This document shows, piece after piece, positions 26,530 to 35,313 of a stretch of 64,000 nucleotides of DNA. How positions within the stretch are numbered: the stretch's first letter is position 1; each line of letters begins with the position of its first letter. The notes below the pieces were generated by a model. The model did not search any database. It worked only from the letters and a program-made list of their open reading frames with translations, and was not told where the DNA came from. The translations under genes and the position numbers were made by a program. The DNA comes from Niveispirillum irakense DSM 11586 (GTDB lineage: Bacteria > Pseudomonadota > Alphaproteobacteria > Azospirillales > Azospirillaceae): the NCBI RefSeq assembly GCF_000429645.1, contig NZ_AUCG01000016.1, positions 124,001-188,000 of the forward strand, given 5' to 3'.

Positions 26530-27423
26530 TCAAGGCCGGCGATGCGGGTCCCGGCTGGGGGCAGCGAAAACGGGATCGCGGCGACCGTTCGGGCCGGGCG
26601 GATTGCCGCCCAGGCTCGGTTCCCGCCGCACGGGACCCGCCGGCGCCTTCACCGCAGCGGCCCGGCGCGCAACCGGTCGGCGACGGCGGCCGCTCAGCCA
26701 CCAATTCACCACCATGCCCAGCACCACAAGCGCGATAGCACCGATCAGGCCGTAACGGGCCCAGTTCGGCGCATCGAAATTGGTCAGGCTGAAGCCTGTA
26801 TCCTCGCTGACGCTGCCATCCAGTTCCTCCGCCTGCACATTGCTGCGCGGGCTGGCACCCTCTACCGCCCCTGCGGTTGCCGGCACATCGGCACGGGAGA
26901 CGGGCGCCGTGGTCGGATAGGCGGTGGAAGGGGCCGGCGTCGGTGCCGTGGCGCCGGGTGTTGCTGCCCCGCGTGATGCACCCAGCACCACGCTTTCCGC
27001 CCCCTGCCCCCGCTCCACGCCGGGCGCGGTGGGCGCGGCCTGCGGCCTCACATCCGATTCCTTCAGGATCGGCTGGGACGGGCGGGCACGGCTGCCGGGA
27101 TCGGCCAGATTGCCCACACCCTTGCGTTCCGGCTGATCCTGCAGCAGCCGGTCGACAGTCCCCTGGTCCAGCCGGCCTGTCGCCTTCAGCCCATGCTTGC
27201 GTTGATAGGCAGAGATGGCCGCCGCCGTGGCCCCGTCCATCTTGCCGGTCGCACGGCCGGAATAAAGGCCCTGCTGGTCCAGGATCTGCTGTGCCCACTG
27301 GATGGTGGCGCTGTTCACCTGATCCTGGGCCGATGCGGGCACCGTGAGCAACATGCCCGTCAAAGCCAGGGCGGCGACACGGACAGACAGGGAACGGGCG
27401 GAAGAGGCGGAACGGGTCGGCAT
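26530..27423 (-). CDS. Secreted peptidoglycan-binding domain protein with C-terminal TM
   Basis: A 297-aa protein. A Sec signal peptide (VAALALTGMLLTVPASAQ) is followed by a PG_binding_1 domain at about residues 35-95: WAQQILDQQGLYSG, DGATAAAISAYQRKHGL. Then comes a long Pro/Ala/Ser-rich, probably disordered, region, and one TM helix near 235-257 (GLIGAIALVVLGMVVNWWL) with an Arg-rich cytoplasmic tail. It probably links cell wall and inner membrane. ATG 27423 places the signal peptide correctly; a longer frame to 27546 exists, and the overlapping frame 26513-27574 lacks any domain. Confidence 0.75.
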   Translation of the reverse strand: MPTRSASSARSLSVRVAALALTGMLLTVPASAQDQVNSATIQWAQQILDQQGLYSGRATGKMDGATAAAISAYQRKHGLKATGRLDQGTVDRLLQDQPERKGVGNLADPGSRARPSQPILKESDVRPQAAPTAPGVERGQGAESVVLGASRGAATPGATAPTPAPSTAYPTTAPVSRADVPATAGAVEGASPRSNVQAEELDGSVSEDTGFSLTNFDAPNWARYGLIGAIALVVLGMVVNWWLSGRRRRPVARRAAAVKAPAGPVRREPSLGGNPPGPNGRRDPVFAAPSRDPHRRP

Positions 27424-27624
27424 CGACACTTTCACACACCTTGATGGAGGGTGGAGGGGCAAAGGGTAAAACACGCGGCCATAGCAGCCGTTCAGGTCCA
27501 CAGCCATGACACCGGACCAGGGTGAAGGCAAGGCCATGACGAACAATAGCCGCCATATCCTCCCACTGCACCATGGACCGCGGGCATCAAGGCCCTATAA
27601 AGTCGGCCGGATTTTGCCAATTCG

Positions 27625-29109
27625 ATGGCCGCCTTGCCAGATAACAATACCCTTCCCCCTCCGATCCCGCCCCCTGGCGGCAGCACCGCCATGTCGGTGG
27701 ACCTGCTGCTGGCCGGGGCTGGCTGGGTATTGGTGATGACCCTGATGGATCTGCTGCTGGTTGGCGCCGCCCCCCTGCTGCTGGCCCTGCGGCTGGCCGG
27801 GTTGGCACTGCCGGTCTGGTGGTGGCTGGATCGGCGGCCCCGCGCCTGGGTCGCCCCTTTCTGGCTGGGGGAACTGGCGGTCGGGCAGGTCGTGGCCATC
27901 TATGCCTGGGCAGATGCTGGCGCCCCGCCCGTCGCCCTGGCCGCAGGGGCCCTGTGCGGCTTTCTGCTGATGCCAGTGGCGGCAGTCGGCGGCTTCCGCT
28001 GGCGCCCGGCGGAAAGGGGATTGGCAAAAACCGCCGCTGCCGCCCCCACCCCGCCGGCCGGCCTCGCTGTGCCCTTGCCCGTGCTGCGCCTGTCGATGAG
28101 GGATTTGCAGGCGCGGCTGCTCTCGCTTTCTGCCAGCCTGGACCAGTTCGCCGCCCGCCAGAGCGACCCGGCACATGCCGCCGACCTGCGGGCCTTGCGG
28201 GCAGACCTGGATGCCACCGGGCGGCACCTGCGCCAGAAGCTAGGGCTGGAGACTGTCAGCCCCGCCCCTTCCCCGGCCGCCGCCCCATCCCCACCCCGCG
28301 CCCCGGCCGCCCGTTCAGGCCCAAAGGTCAAACGGGATTTATCCGTGCTGCTGGTGGATGATGATGGGGTGGGCCGAACCTTGATGCGCCTGTTGCTGGA
28401 GCGCGACGGCTACGCGGTGGAAGAAACCGACGACGCCAAGATGGCGCTGGAGATGGCGCTGGTGGAAGGCCCGGATATTGCCTTCATCGGTGCCCGGATC
28501 GGTCGCCACCGGGGATTGGCGCTGGCCCGCTGCATCCATGATGGCGGCGGCCCGCCTGTCTGGCTGCTGCGGGGGCCGGCTGACCTGATCAGCGACCGGC
28601 ACCAGGAGCGGGCGGGCTTGCTGGGCATCCTGGACAAGCCTGTCACCCCCACGGCACTGGCCGACGCGCTGGACAGGCTGGGCAATCCGGTACCGATGGT
28701 ATCGCCCGGTCACAAGCCCGCGCCTGCGCCGTCCCCCCGATCATACAGCGCCCTTCTGGACATGTCGGTCCTGGAAGAGCACCTGGATCTGCTGGGCCGG
28801 GGGCGCGTGGTCCATATCATTGACAGTTTCCTGGCCACCGCGCCGGTAACACTGGATGTGGCCGCAACCGCAGCACAGGCGCGCGATCTGGTGGCACTGG
28901 GACGGGCTGCCCATAAGCTGGCTGGCGGTGCCTTGACCGTGGGTGCCGCCGCCCTGGCCGCCCATGCCCGCAAACTGGAAGCCGCCGCCAGGGCAGACGA
29001 TATGGATACAGCGCTCACCACCACCGCCGACCTGCCCGCCACCTTCCAGGCGGCGGGGGACGCCCTGTCCCAGTTCAGGCGTGATCGCCTGGATCAGACC
29101 GGTGATTGA
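27625..29109 (+). CDS. Membrane protein with degenerate REC and Hpt domains
   Basis: A 494-aa signalling protein without a kinase domain. Three to four hydrophobic segments occupy about residues 25-125, followed by a helical stretch and a Pro-rich linker. The REC-like domain (about 240-352) keeps the acidic triad VDDDG and the Lys of LDKPVTP (Lys338). The phospho-acceptor position is Gly289 (PDIAFIGARIG) where Asp is expected, so it cannot be phosphorylated normally. The C-terminal Hpt domain has its His at about 430 (AAHKLAGGALTVGA). Start is uncertain: ATG 27625 or the in-frame ATG at 27691. The stop overlaps the convergent OmpR-type regulator by 16 bp. Confidence 0.78.
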   Translation: MAALPDNNTLPPPIPPPGGSTAMSVDLLLAGAGWVLVMTLMDLLLVGAAPLLLALRLAGLALPVWWWLDRRPRAWVAPFWLGELAVGQVVAIYAWADAGAPPVALAAGALCGFLLMPVAAVGGFRWRPAERGLAKTAAAAPTPPAGLAVPLPVLRLSMRDLQARLLSLSASLDQFAARQSDPAHAADLRALRADLDATGRHLRQKLGLETVSPAPSPAAAPSPPRAPAARSGPKVKRDLSVLLVDDDGVGRTLMRLLLERDGYAVEETDDAKMALEMALVEGPDIAFIGARIGRHRGLALARCIHDGGGPPVWLLRGPADLISDRHQERAGLLGILDKPVTPTALADALDRLGNPVPMVSPGHKPAPAPSPRSYSALLDMSVLEEHLDLLGRGRVVHIIDSFLATAPVTLDVAATAAQARDLVALGRAAHKLAGGALTVGAAALAAHARKLEAAARADDMDTALTTTADLPATFQAAGDALSQFRRDRLDQTGD

Positions 29110-29822
29110 TCGGTGACTTCCGCCGCCAAGCGGTAACCCAGCCCCTTTTCCGTCACGATCATGTCGGGCGAACCGCTATCCTGCATCTTGCGGCGCAGAC
29201 GGCTGACCAGCACGTCGATCGTGCGGTCATTGGGCGTGCGGTCGGTGCCGCTGACGGCGTCGATCAACTGGTCACGGGTGACGACCCGGCCACCGGACCG
29301 TACCAGCAGGCCCAACAGCTCAAACTCCCCGCGCGTTACCCGCACTTCCATACCCGCCGGGTCCACCAGACGGCGGCGGGCCATATCCATGGTCCAGCCG
29401 CCGAAATACCGCACTGCCCCTTCCGCCTTGTACATCTTGCTGGGATGGGTCCGACGCAGCAGGTTGCGGGCACGGGCCAGCAGTTCCCGCGGGTTGGGCG
29501 GCTTGGTTACATAATCATCGCCCCCCGTCTCCAGCCCGAAGACGCGGTCGCCATCATTGGCACGCTGGGTGACGATGATAATCCCCACATTGGAGATTTC
29601 GCGGATGCTTTTCGCCAGGCTGAACCCGTCCTCGTCCGGCAGTTCAATATCCAGCAGCACAAGGTCGGGCGGCTGACGCAGCATCACCTCGCGCATCTGC
29701 TTGCCGTTCTCGGCTTCCGCAACCAGGAAGCCGGCCTCATGGAAATATCCGGCCAGCAGGGACCGGGTGGCGGGCTCATCCTCAACGATCAGGACCAGAG
29801 GGGCATCGGCGATTTCAGCCAT
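29094..29822 (-). CDS. OmpR-family response regulator
   Basis: A 242-aa two-domain DNA-binding response regulator. The receiver has the acid pair in LIVEDEPATR, the phospho-acceptor Asp58 in PDLVLLDIELPDEDG and Lys107 in YVTKPPNP. The C-terminal winged helix ends with RTIDVLVSRLRRKMQD and the GLGYRL wing. The domain order and the longer linker after TKPPNPREL resemble the TorR/OmpR group. ATG 29822 is taken as the start because the frame beyond it lacks receiver similarity. It is convergent with the REC/Hpt membrane protein (16-bp overlap), which may share a phosphorelay. Confidence 0.9.
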   Translation of the reverse strand: MAEIADAPLVLIVEDEPATRSLLAGYFHEAGFLVAEAENGKQMREVMLRQPPDLVLLDIELPDEDGFSLAKSIREISNVGIIIVTQRANDGDRVFGLETGGDDYVTKPPNPRELLARARNLLRRTHPSKMYKAEGAVRYFGGWTMDMARRRLVDPAGMEVRVTRGEFELLGLLVRSGGRVVTRDQLIDAVSGTDRTPNDRTIDVLVSRLRRKMQDSGSPDMIVTEKGLGYRLAAEVTDQSPV

Positions 29823-30067
29823 CCGCAGCCGGGCTCCGTACAAAGCGGGAAAGAAATAAGGCCCGCAATCGGGACCGCTTGTTTTGCCTATACCCGTTTC
29901 CGTCAAAAAAATGAAGCCACAGGACAGGGATAATCGAAACGTACAGCGCCAAGGCCCACAGCCTTGAATTGCCAATCCCTGACCTATACGTCCCGAAAAA
30001 ACATTCGCGGCGGCGCGCTTTTGCCGCACCCCCGTTCTGGGGAGTATCCACTTAACGAATGTTCGCC

Positions 30068-30105
30068 ACTCCCCTCGCAAACCTACATGGGTATGCGAGG
30101 GGAGT
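30068..30105 (-). terminator. Hairpin downstream of putA
   Basis: Stem ACTCCCCTCGCA / TGCGAGGGGAGT with a 14-base loop, 15 bp beyond the putA stop. No T-tract follows, so it may protect the 3' end more than terminate. Confidence 0.5.
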
Positions 30106-30119
30106 AGGGCATGACCGGA

Positions 30120-33100
30120 TCAGGCCCCCAGTTCCAGCAGGGAAGCATTGCCGCCAAAGGCCGTCGTATTCACGGTCAGGGTCTTTTCCGTCACGAACCG
30201 GTGCAGATAGTGCGGGCCGCCAGCCTTCGGCCCCGTGCCGGACAGGCCCTGGCCGCCGAAGGGCTGCACGCCCACAACCGCGCCCACCATGTTGCGGTTG
30301 ATATAGGTATTGCCCACCGGCAGCGCCTTGAACAGGTTCTGCGCCCGGCCTTCCAGGCGGCTATGGACACCAAAGGTCAGGCCATAACCGGTGGCCGCGA
30401 TCTCTGCCACCACCTTGTCCAGATCCGCCGCCTTGAAACGGACGATATGCAGGATGGGGCCGAAGACTTCACGCTTCAGCACCGACAGGCTGGGGATTTC
30501 ATACAGGCGCGGGCCGAAGAAGCTGCCATTGGGGCGGCTGGCCGGTACCGCCACCGCCTTGACCAGACGGGCTTCCTTATCCATGCGCTGGGCATGGGCG
30601 ACCAGGATGGACTGGGCTTCCTCGTCGATCACAGGACCGATATCGGTAGCGACATCCATCGGGTCGCCCAAGCGTACCAGTTCCATGGCACCAGCCAGCA
30701 TATCGGCCAGCTTGTCGGCAATGTCATCCTGGGCGAACAGCACCCGCATGGCGGAGCAGCGCTGGCCAGCCGACTGGAAGGCGGAGATGATGCAATCATC
30801 CACCACCTGTTCCAGCAGGGCGGTGCTGTCCACGATCATGCAGTTCTGGCCGCCCGTCTCCGCGATCAGCGGCACGATGGCGCCGTCGCGGTTGGCAAGG
30901 CTGCGGTTGATGGCGCGACCGGTTTCGGTGGAGCCGGTGAAGCAGACGCCAGCCACACGGACATCGGCCACCAGGGCGGCACCGACAACCGCACCGTCAC
31001 CCGGCAGCAGATGCAGCACATCGCCCGGCACGCCGGCCTGCAACAGCAGGCGCACGGCCTCTGCCGCCACCAGCGGCGTCTGTTCAGCCGGCTTGGCGAT
31101 GACGGCATTGCCGGTCACCAGGGCTGCCACCACCTGACCAATGAAGATGGCCAGCGGGAAATTCCACGGGCTGATGCAGGCGAAAACACCGCGCCCGGTC
31201 AGGTGCAACTCGTTCCGCTCCCCCGTCGGGCCGGGCAGCAGCACAGGCTTCAGCCCGCTGCGCGCCTGGACGGCGTAGTAGCGGCAGAAATCCACCGCCT
31301 CACGCACCTCTGCCACGGCGTCGGGCAGGGTCTTGCCCGCCTCGCGTACCAGCAGCGCCATCAGGGCGGCGTGGTTGGCCTCCATCAGGTCAGCCATCTT
31401 CTCCAACGTACCGGCGCGGTGGTCGGGACCGGCGCGGTCCCAGCCGGGCTGGGCCGCCACGGCCAGGGCCAGGGCTTTCTCCACCGCCGCTGTGTCAGCT
31501 GGCACCACCGTGCCGACAATACGCGCCCGGTCGGACGGGTCGGTCACATCCTGCGCCGCACCTGAATGCTGCTGGCCGCCAATGATCGGACCGGCAGTCC
31601 AGGTCCGGCCCAGCGCCTTGACCATGTCGGCCTGCAGGGTGGCCACGCGGTCGGCGTCCGTCAGGTCGATACCCATGGAATTGGCGCGCGCCGATCCATA
31701 GATGTCGGCGGGCAGCGGGATACGCGGGTGACGCAGCATACCATCATTCTCCAGGAACGCGGCCGGATCGGCCACCACATCGGACACCGGCACATCGGGG
31801 TCCATGTAAGCATTGACGAAATTGCTGTTGGCGCCGTTTTCCAGCAGGCGGCGCACCAGATAGGGCAGCAGATCTTCATGGGTGCCGACCGGCGCATAGA
31901 TGCGCACGCGCGGCATGTTGGGCAGCACCTCGCGCGCCGCGGAATAGAGCAGTTCGCCCATGCCATGCAGACGCTGGAATTCCAGATCGCGATTGTCGCC
32001 GGCCAGATGCAGGATGGCGGCGATGGTATAGGCATTATGGGTGGCGAATTGCGGGAAGATGGCGTCCTTGGCCGCCAGCATCTTCCGCGCACACACCAAG
32101 TAAGACAGGTCCGTCGCCGCCTTGCGGGTGAAGACCGGATAATCACCATGCGACGCGATCTGGGACATCTTGATTTCCGTGTCCCAATAGGCGCCCTTGA
32201 CCAGCCGCACCATGAAGCGGCGGCCCGCGTCGCGGGCCAGGGCCACCAGCCAATCCACCATATGGGTGGTGCGCTTCTGGTAGGCCTGGATAGCCAGCCC
32301 CAACCCTTCCCAATCCTTCAGATCGGCATCATAGGCAAGCGCTGCCAGCACTTCCTGGCTGAGGTCCAGCCGGTCAGCCTCCTCCGCATCAATGGTCAGG
32401 TTGATGTCCCAGCGCTTGGCCTGCAGCGCCAGCCCCTTCACCGCCGGCACCAACCGCGCCAGCACATCATCCTGCTGGGCGAAAACATAGCGCGGATGCA
32501 GCGCCGACAGCTTGATCGACACGCCCGGCGCCGCCATCGGGCCCCGGCCCGCCGCTTCCTCACCCACTGCGTCGATGGCCTTCTGATAGGCTTCCAGATA
32601 ACGCTCGGCCTGTTCCCAGGTGCGCGCGCCTTCGCCCAGCATGTCATAGGAATGGACCGTGCCGACGGGCTTGGCCTTGCGTGCCTCCGCCATCGCTTCC
32701 TTGATGGTGCGACCCAGCACGAAATGGCCGCCCATCACCCGCATAGCCTGCCCCATGGCCGTGCGGATGACGCTTTCACCCGACCGGGCCACCATGCGTT
32801 TCAGGAAATTGCCGGCATCGCGCTCGCCACCGCGTTCCAGATCGGTGATCTTGCCCGTCAGCATCAGCCCCCAGGCGGCGGCATTGACGAAGGCGCTGTC
32901 GCTGCGGCCCAGATGGGCATCCCACTGGCCCTGCGCGATCTTCTCCGCAATCAGCCGGTCTGCCGTCTCCGGGTCGGCGATGCGCAGCAGGCACTCGGCA
33001 ATGCACATCAGGGCAATGCCCTCATTATTCGACAGGCCGAATTCCTGAAGGAAGCTGTCCAGCGGCCCCAGTTCCTTGCGACGTTTGCGCGAGGCGACCA

Positions 33101-33248
33101 CCACGGCACTGGCCCGGTCATGGATGCTGCCGCGTTCCACCGGGCTCAGGCCCAAGCCACGCAGCAAACCCTTTACGGTTTCCACCTCATCAGCGTGCTT
33201 GGTCTGGCGCATGGTGGCGCGGATCGCGTCGAGCGTCGTCATCTGCAT
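30120..33248 (-). CDS. putA: Bifunctional proline dehydrogenase / glutamate-semialdehyde dehydrogenase
   Basis: A 1042-aa PutA that oxidises proline to glutamate in two channelled steps. The FAD-dependent PRODH barrel occupies about residues 80-480 (SIKLSALHPRY, LTIDAEEADRLDLS, RLVKGAYWDTEIK, ATHNAYT). The NAD-dependent aldehyde dehydrogenase covers about 520-1030 (FACISPWNFPLAIFIGQV, TGSTETGRAIN, the catalytic Cys in AGQRCSAMRVLF). There is no N-terminal ribbon-helix-helix domain, so this PutA is not a self-repressor. Control probably comes from the divergent Lrp-type gene. Start is ATG 33248, with another ATG two codons later. Confidence 0.96.
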   Translation of the reverse strand: MQMTTLDAIRATMRQTKHADEVETVKGLLRGLGLSPVERGSIHDRASAVVVASRKRRKELGPLDSFLQEFGLSNNEGIALMCIAECLLRIADPETADRLIAEKIAQGQWDAHLGRSDSAFVNAAAWGLMLTGKITDLERGGERDAGNFLKRMVARSGESVIRTAMGQAMRVMGGHFVLGRTIKEAMAEARKAKPVGTVHSYDMLGEGARTWEQAERYLEAYQKAIDAVGEEAAGRGPMAAPGVSIKLSALHPRYVFAQQDDVLARLVPAVKGLALQAKRWDINLTIDAEEADRLDLSQEVLAALAYDADLKDWEGLGLAIQAYQKRTTHMVDWLVALARDAGRRFMVRLVKGAYWDTEIKMSQIASHGDYPVFTRKAATDLSYLVCARKMLAAKDAIFPQFATHNAYTIAAILHLAGDNRDLEFQRLHGMGELLYSAAREVLPNMPRVRIYAPVGTHEDLLPYLVRRLLENGANSNFVNAYMDPDVPVSDVVADPAAFLENDGMLRHPRIPLPADIYGSARANSMGIDLTDADRVATLQADMVKALGRTWTAGPIIGGQQHSGAAQDVTDPSDRARIVGTVVPADTAAVEKALALAVAAQPGWDRAGPDHRAGTLEKMADLMEANHAALMALLVREAGKTLPDAVAEVREAVDFCRYYAVQARSGLKPVLLPGPTGERNELHLTGRGVFACISPWNFPLAIFIGQVVAALVTGNAVIAKPAEQTPLVAAEAVRLLLQAGVPGDVLHLLPGDGAVVGAALVADVRVAGVCFTGSTETGRAINRSLANRDGAIVPLIAETGGQNCMIVDSTALLEQVVDDCIISAFQSAGQRCSAMRVLFAQDDIADKLADMLAGAMELVRLGDPMDVATDIGPVIDEEAQSILVAHAQRMDKEARLVKAVAVPASRPNGSFFGPRLYEIPSLSVLKREVFGPILHIVRFKAADLDKVVAEIAATGYGLTFGVHSRLEGRAQNLFKALPVGNTYINRNMVGAVVGVQPFGGQGLSGTGPKAGGPHYLHRFVTEKTLTVNTTAFGGNASLLELGA

Positions 33249-33373
33249 GGTTCCGGCGGGTAAGTATCAGTGGATGTGCTGGATTATCGCAGAGATAGCG
33301 GACGATTTTTCTCCAAACTTAGGCAATCGACCAGATATTATCCGGTGAAATTGCCATTTTACGGGATATCATC

Positions 33374-33853
33374 ATGCGCAGCACCGACACGCTCGACCGG
33401 ATCGACCTGAACATCCTGCGCATCCTGCAGCAGGATGGCCGCATCGCGAATGTGGAGTTGGCGCGCCGCGTCAATCTCTCCCCCACACCCTGCCTGGAAC
33501 GGGTGCGCCGGCTGGAGCGGGATGGCTATATCCGGCAATATGTGGCCCTGCTGGACCCGGAGAAGATGGAACGCGGCCTGGCCGCCTTCATTGAGGTGCG
33601 GCTGGACCGCACCACACCCGACGTGTTCCAGATTTTCGCCGATGCGGTGGGCCGGATGGATGAAATCCAGGAAGCCCATATGGTGGCCGGCGGCTTTGAT
33701 TATCTGATCAAGGTCCGGGTGGCCGATATGGCAGCCTATCGCGCCTTTCTGGGCGACAAGCTCTCCTCCATCCAGGGGGTCGCGCAGACCCACACCTATA
33801 TGGTGATGGAGGAGGTGAAGAATACCCATGTGGTGCCGGTGCCCAAGGGCTGA
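33374..33853 (+). CDS. Lrp/AsnC-family regulator, probable putA activator
   Basis: A 159-aa Lrp-type regulator. The helix-turn-helix lies at about residues 8-55 (LDRIDLNILRILQQDGRI, LARRVNLSPTPCLERVRRLE). The RAM ligand-binding domain follows (AFIEVRLDRT, EAHMVAGGFDYLIKVRV). Divergent transcription from putA with a 125-bp shared spacer matches the PutR/BkdR arrangement of alphaproteobacteria, where the regulator senses an amino acid and activates proline catabolism. The binding site should lie in 33249-33373; I cannot define an exact operator. Confidence 0.9.
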   Translation: MRSTDTLDRIDLNILRILQQDGRIANVELARRVNLSPTPCLERVRRLERDGYIRQYVALLDPEKMERGLAAFIEVRLDRTTPDVFQIFADAVGRMDEIQEAHMVAGGFDYLIKVRVADMAAYRAFLGDKLSSIQGVAQTHTYMVMEEVKNTHVVPVPKG

Positions 33854-33868
33854 GGCACCGGGGGGGCG

Positions 33869-34393
33869 TCAAAAGGTCTGCAAGGGCGGTGGGGCGGTTT
33901 TCAGCAACCCGTCCAGCAGGACGACGATTTCCTCAATCTGGGTCCGGACCTTGTCCAATTCCATGGAAGTCTTGTCGTCCACGGCCGCTTCCATCAGCAG
34001 ATTATCGAAATCATTGAACAGGCTCTGCTGGCTCTCCCTTTCATCCTGCAGGATGTCATAGGCGCCCAGCGCATGGACCAGCAGGTCCGGCGGGTTCCGG
34101 AAAAAGCCCAGCGACAGGCGGGTGAAGGTGGCAATGGCCCGAAGCCGCATCCGCACCAGCCACCCCCCCAGATCCGCCGGCACGCCCCGGTTGGGCGCCT
34201 CCGCCGCCTTGTCGGAGATGGTGAAGATCATGGCCTGGATTTCCAGATAGCGGGCACGCGCCTTCTTGAAATCCGGGAAGGTCGCCAGCTTGGTGCCTTC
34301 CTGCTTCTCAAACAGGCTGACAGCGCCGGCCAATGATTGCGACAGGTGCCGCAACACCGTCGCCCGCTGGGCCGCATCCTGTTCGTAGCGCAT
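33869..34393 (-). CDS. Conserved hypothetical protein
   Basis: A 174-aa helical cytoplasmic protein with no recognised domain and no signal peptide. Repeated long helices (YLEIQAMIFTISDKAAE, LRAIATFTRLSLGFFRNP, ELDKVRTQIEEIVVLLDGLL) suggest a helical bundle. ATG 34393 follows AAGGGGAC, a good Shine-Dalgarno, so the longer frame to 34525 with a pseudo-signal peptide is not preferred. It ends 16 bp from the convergent Lrp-type gene. Confidence 0.6.
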   Translation of the reverse strand: MRYEQDAAQRATVLRHLSQSLAGAVSLFEKQEGTKLATFPDFKKARARYLEIQAMIFTISDKAAEAPNRGVPADLGGWLVRMRLRAIATFTRLSLGFFRNPPDLLVHALGAYDILQDERESQQSLFNDFDNLLMEAAVDDKTSMELDKVRTQIEEIVVLLDGLLKTAPPPLQTF

Positions 34394-34827
34394 GAAGTCC
34401 CCTTCTGGATCGCGTGCGGATGATGGCGCAACCAGCAGAAGAAGCGCAAGGGCGGGAAGCCTATGCGATTGCGGTAAGCATCCCTGAGCAGAGAAAGCCA
34501 AACGCTCGCCGGTTGGAATTATCAAATCGTTGGGTCAAACCACGGATTTCAGCCGTCGCGTATAGGGTCGGGATATCAGTTGCAAGCAGCCCTCTATCAA
34601 TATCGATATAACCCAAATGGATTAAATATATAGACATATAACAATCTCCCGATTCGACGCACAGCGCCCCATGCCCAACATACGATTGAATTCGTTTTGA
34701 ATTTTGAACAATCATCGAACAACTTATTATGTCATTGACATATTTAGATTTTTGACAATGCGCTTTCTTTACCAGATAAGCTCATTTGCCGAAAAAATCG
34801 GCACCAATTAAAAAAGGGGACGGTACA
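34394..34827. other. AT-rich intergenic region upstream of lipoprotein gene
   Basis: No supported gene in these 434 bp. From about 34530 the sequence is markedly richer in A+T than the rest of the window. An 84-codon frame on the minus strand (34461-34715) has no convincing start context or similarity. The right part holds the lipoprotein promoter and a short GCCGA/TCGGC hairpin (34788-34802) in the expected leader. Confidence 0.5.
34752..34780 (+). promoter_or_regulatory. Sigma70-type promoter for the lipoprotein gene
   Basis: A perfect -35 TTGACA (34752-34757), a 17-bp spacer and -10 GATAAG (34775-34780) lie about 47 bp before the GTG start. A second TTGACA occurs at 34735. Transcription would start near 34787, at the edge of a small hairpin. 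Confidence 0.5.
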
Positions 34828-35280
34828 GTGAAATTAAAGATTGTTGCGTTAGCAGCCCTCGCGATGGTTCTGCCTGCTTGCTCCAGCATCATTGAAGGCA
34901 CCTCGCAGGAAATATTGGTTAACACCAATCCTTCCGGTGCGAACTGCGAACTCATCCGCGAAGGCCTGCCGATTGGTCGGATCAACCCGACCCCCGGCGC
35001 AATTACCATTAAGAAAACCAAACATGATATCACCATGAACTGTCAGAAGGATGGTTTCGAGGTGGCGACGTATCTGAATAAATCGGACGTCGCAGGTGCC
35101 ACTGTTGGCAATATCATCTTGGGCGGCGGTATTGGATGGGCGATCGACAGCGCAAGCGGCGCTGACAATAAATACACCTCGCCTGTTACCGTAACTCTGG
35201 TCCCCAAGACTGGGGGGCAACCCGCAGCACCTGCGGCAGGCATCGTCGAAGGTTCCGCAGCCGGACAGCCTTCCTCGTAA
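34828..35280 (+). CDS. Conserved lipoprotein
   Basis: A 150-aa lipoprotein. Start is GTG 34828, with GGGGA seven bases upstream. The signal peptide ends in the lipobox LPAC, so the mature Cys is at about position 19. The mature part (GTSQEILVNTNPSGANCELIREG, then DGFEVATYLNKS, then GGGIGWAIDSASGADNKY) is a pattern seen in conserved proteobacterial lipoproteins of unknown function. A Gly-rich amphipathic segment near residues 95-110 may insert in membrane. The frame upstream of the GTG (from 34786) overlaps the leader hairpin and is not used. Confidence 0.8.
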   Translation: MKLKIVALAALAMVLPACSSIIEGTSQEILVNTNPSGANCELIREGLPIGRINPTPGAITIKKTKHDITMNCQKDGFEVATYLNKSDVAGATVGNIILGGGIGWAIDSASGADNKYTSPVTVTLVPKTGGQPAAPAAGIVEGSAAGQPSS

Positions 35281-35289
35281 CTGGCTATT

Positions 35290-35312
35290 GGCCGGGGTGC
35301 TGCACCCCGGCC
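35290..35312. terminator. Hairpin after the lipoprotein gene
   Basis: GGCCGGGGTG / CACCCCGGCC with a 3-base loop, just after the lipoprotein stop and 2 bp before the convergent gene's stop. No T-run; a G+C-rich transcript end for both sides is plausible. Confidence 0.5.
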
Positions 35313-35313
35313 A

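Noticed and set aside
26513-27574. 353-codon minus-strand frame overlapping the peptidoglycan-binding gene
   Set aside because: Cys/Gly/Arg-rich shadow in another frame; the 26530-27423 frame has signal peptide, PG-binding domain and TM helix.
34461-34715. 84-codon minus-strand frame in the AT-rich gap
   Set aside because: No Shine-Dalgarno or similarity, and the region is better explained as a promoter/leader.
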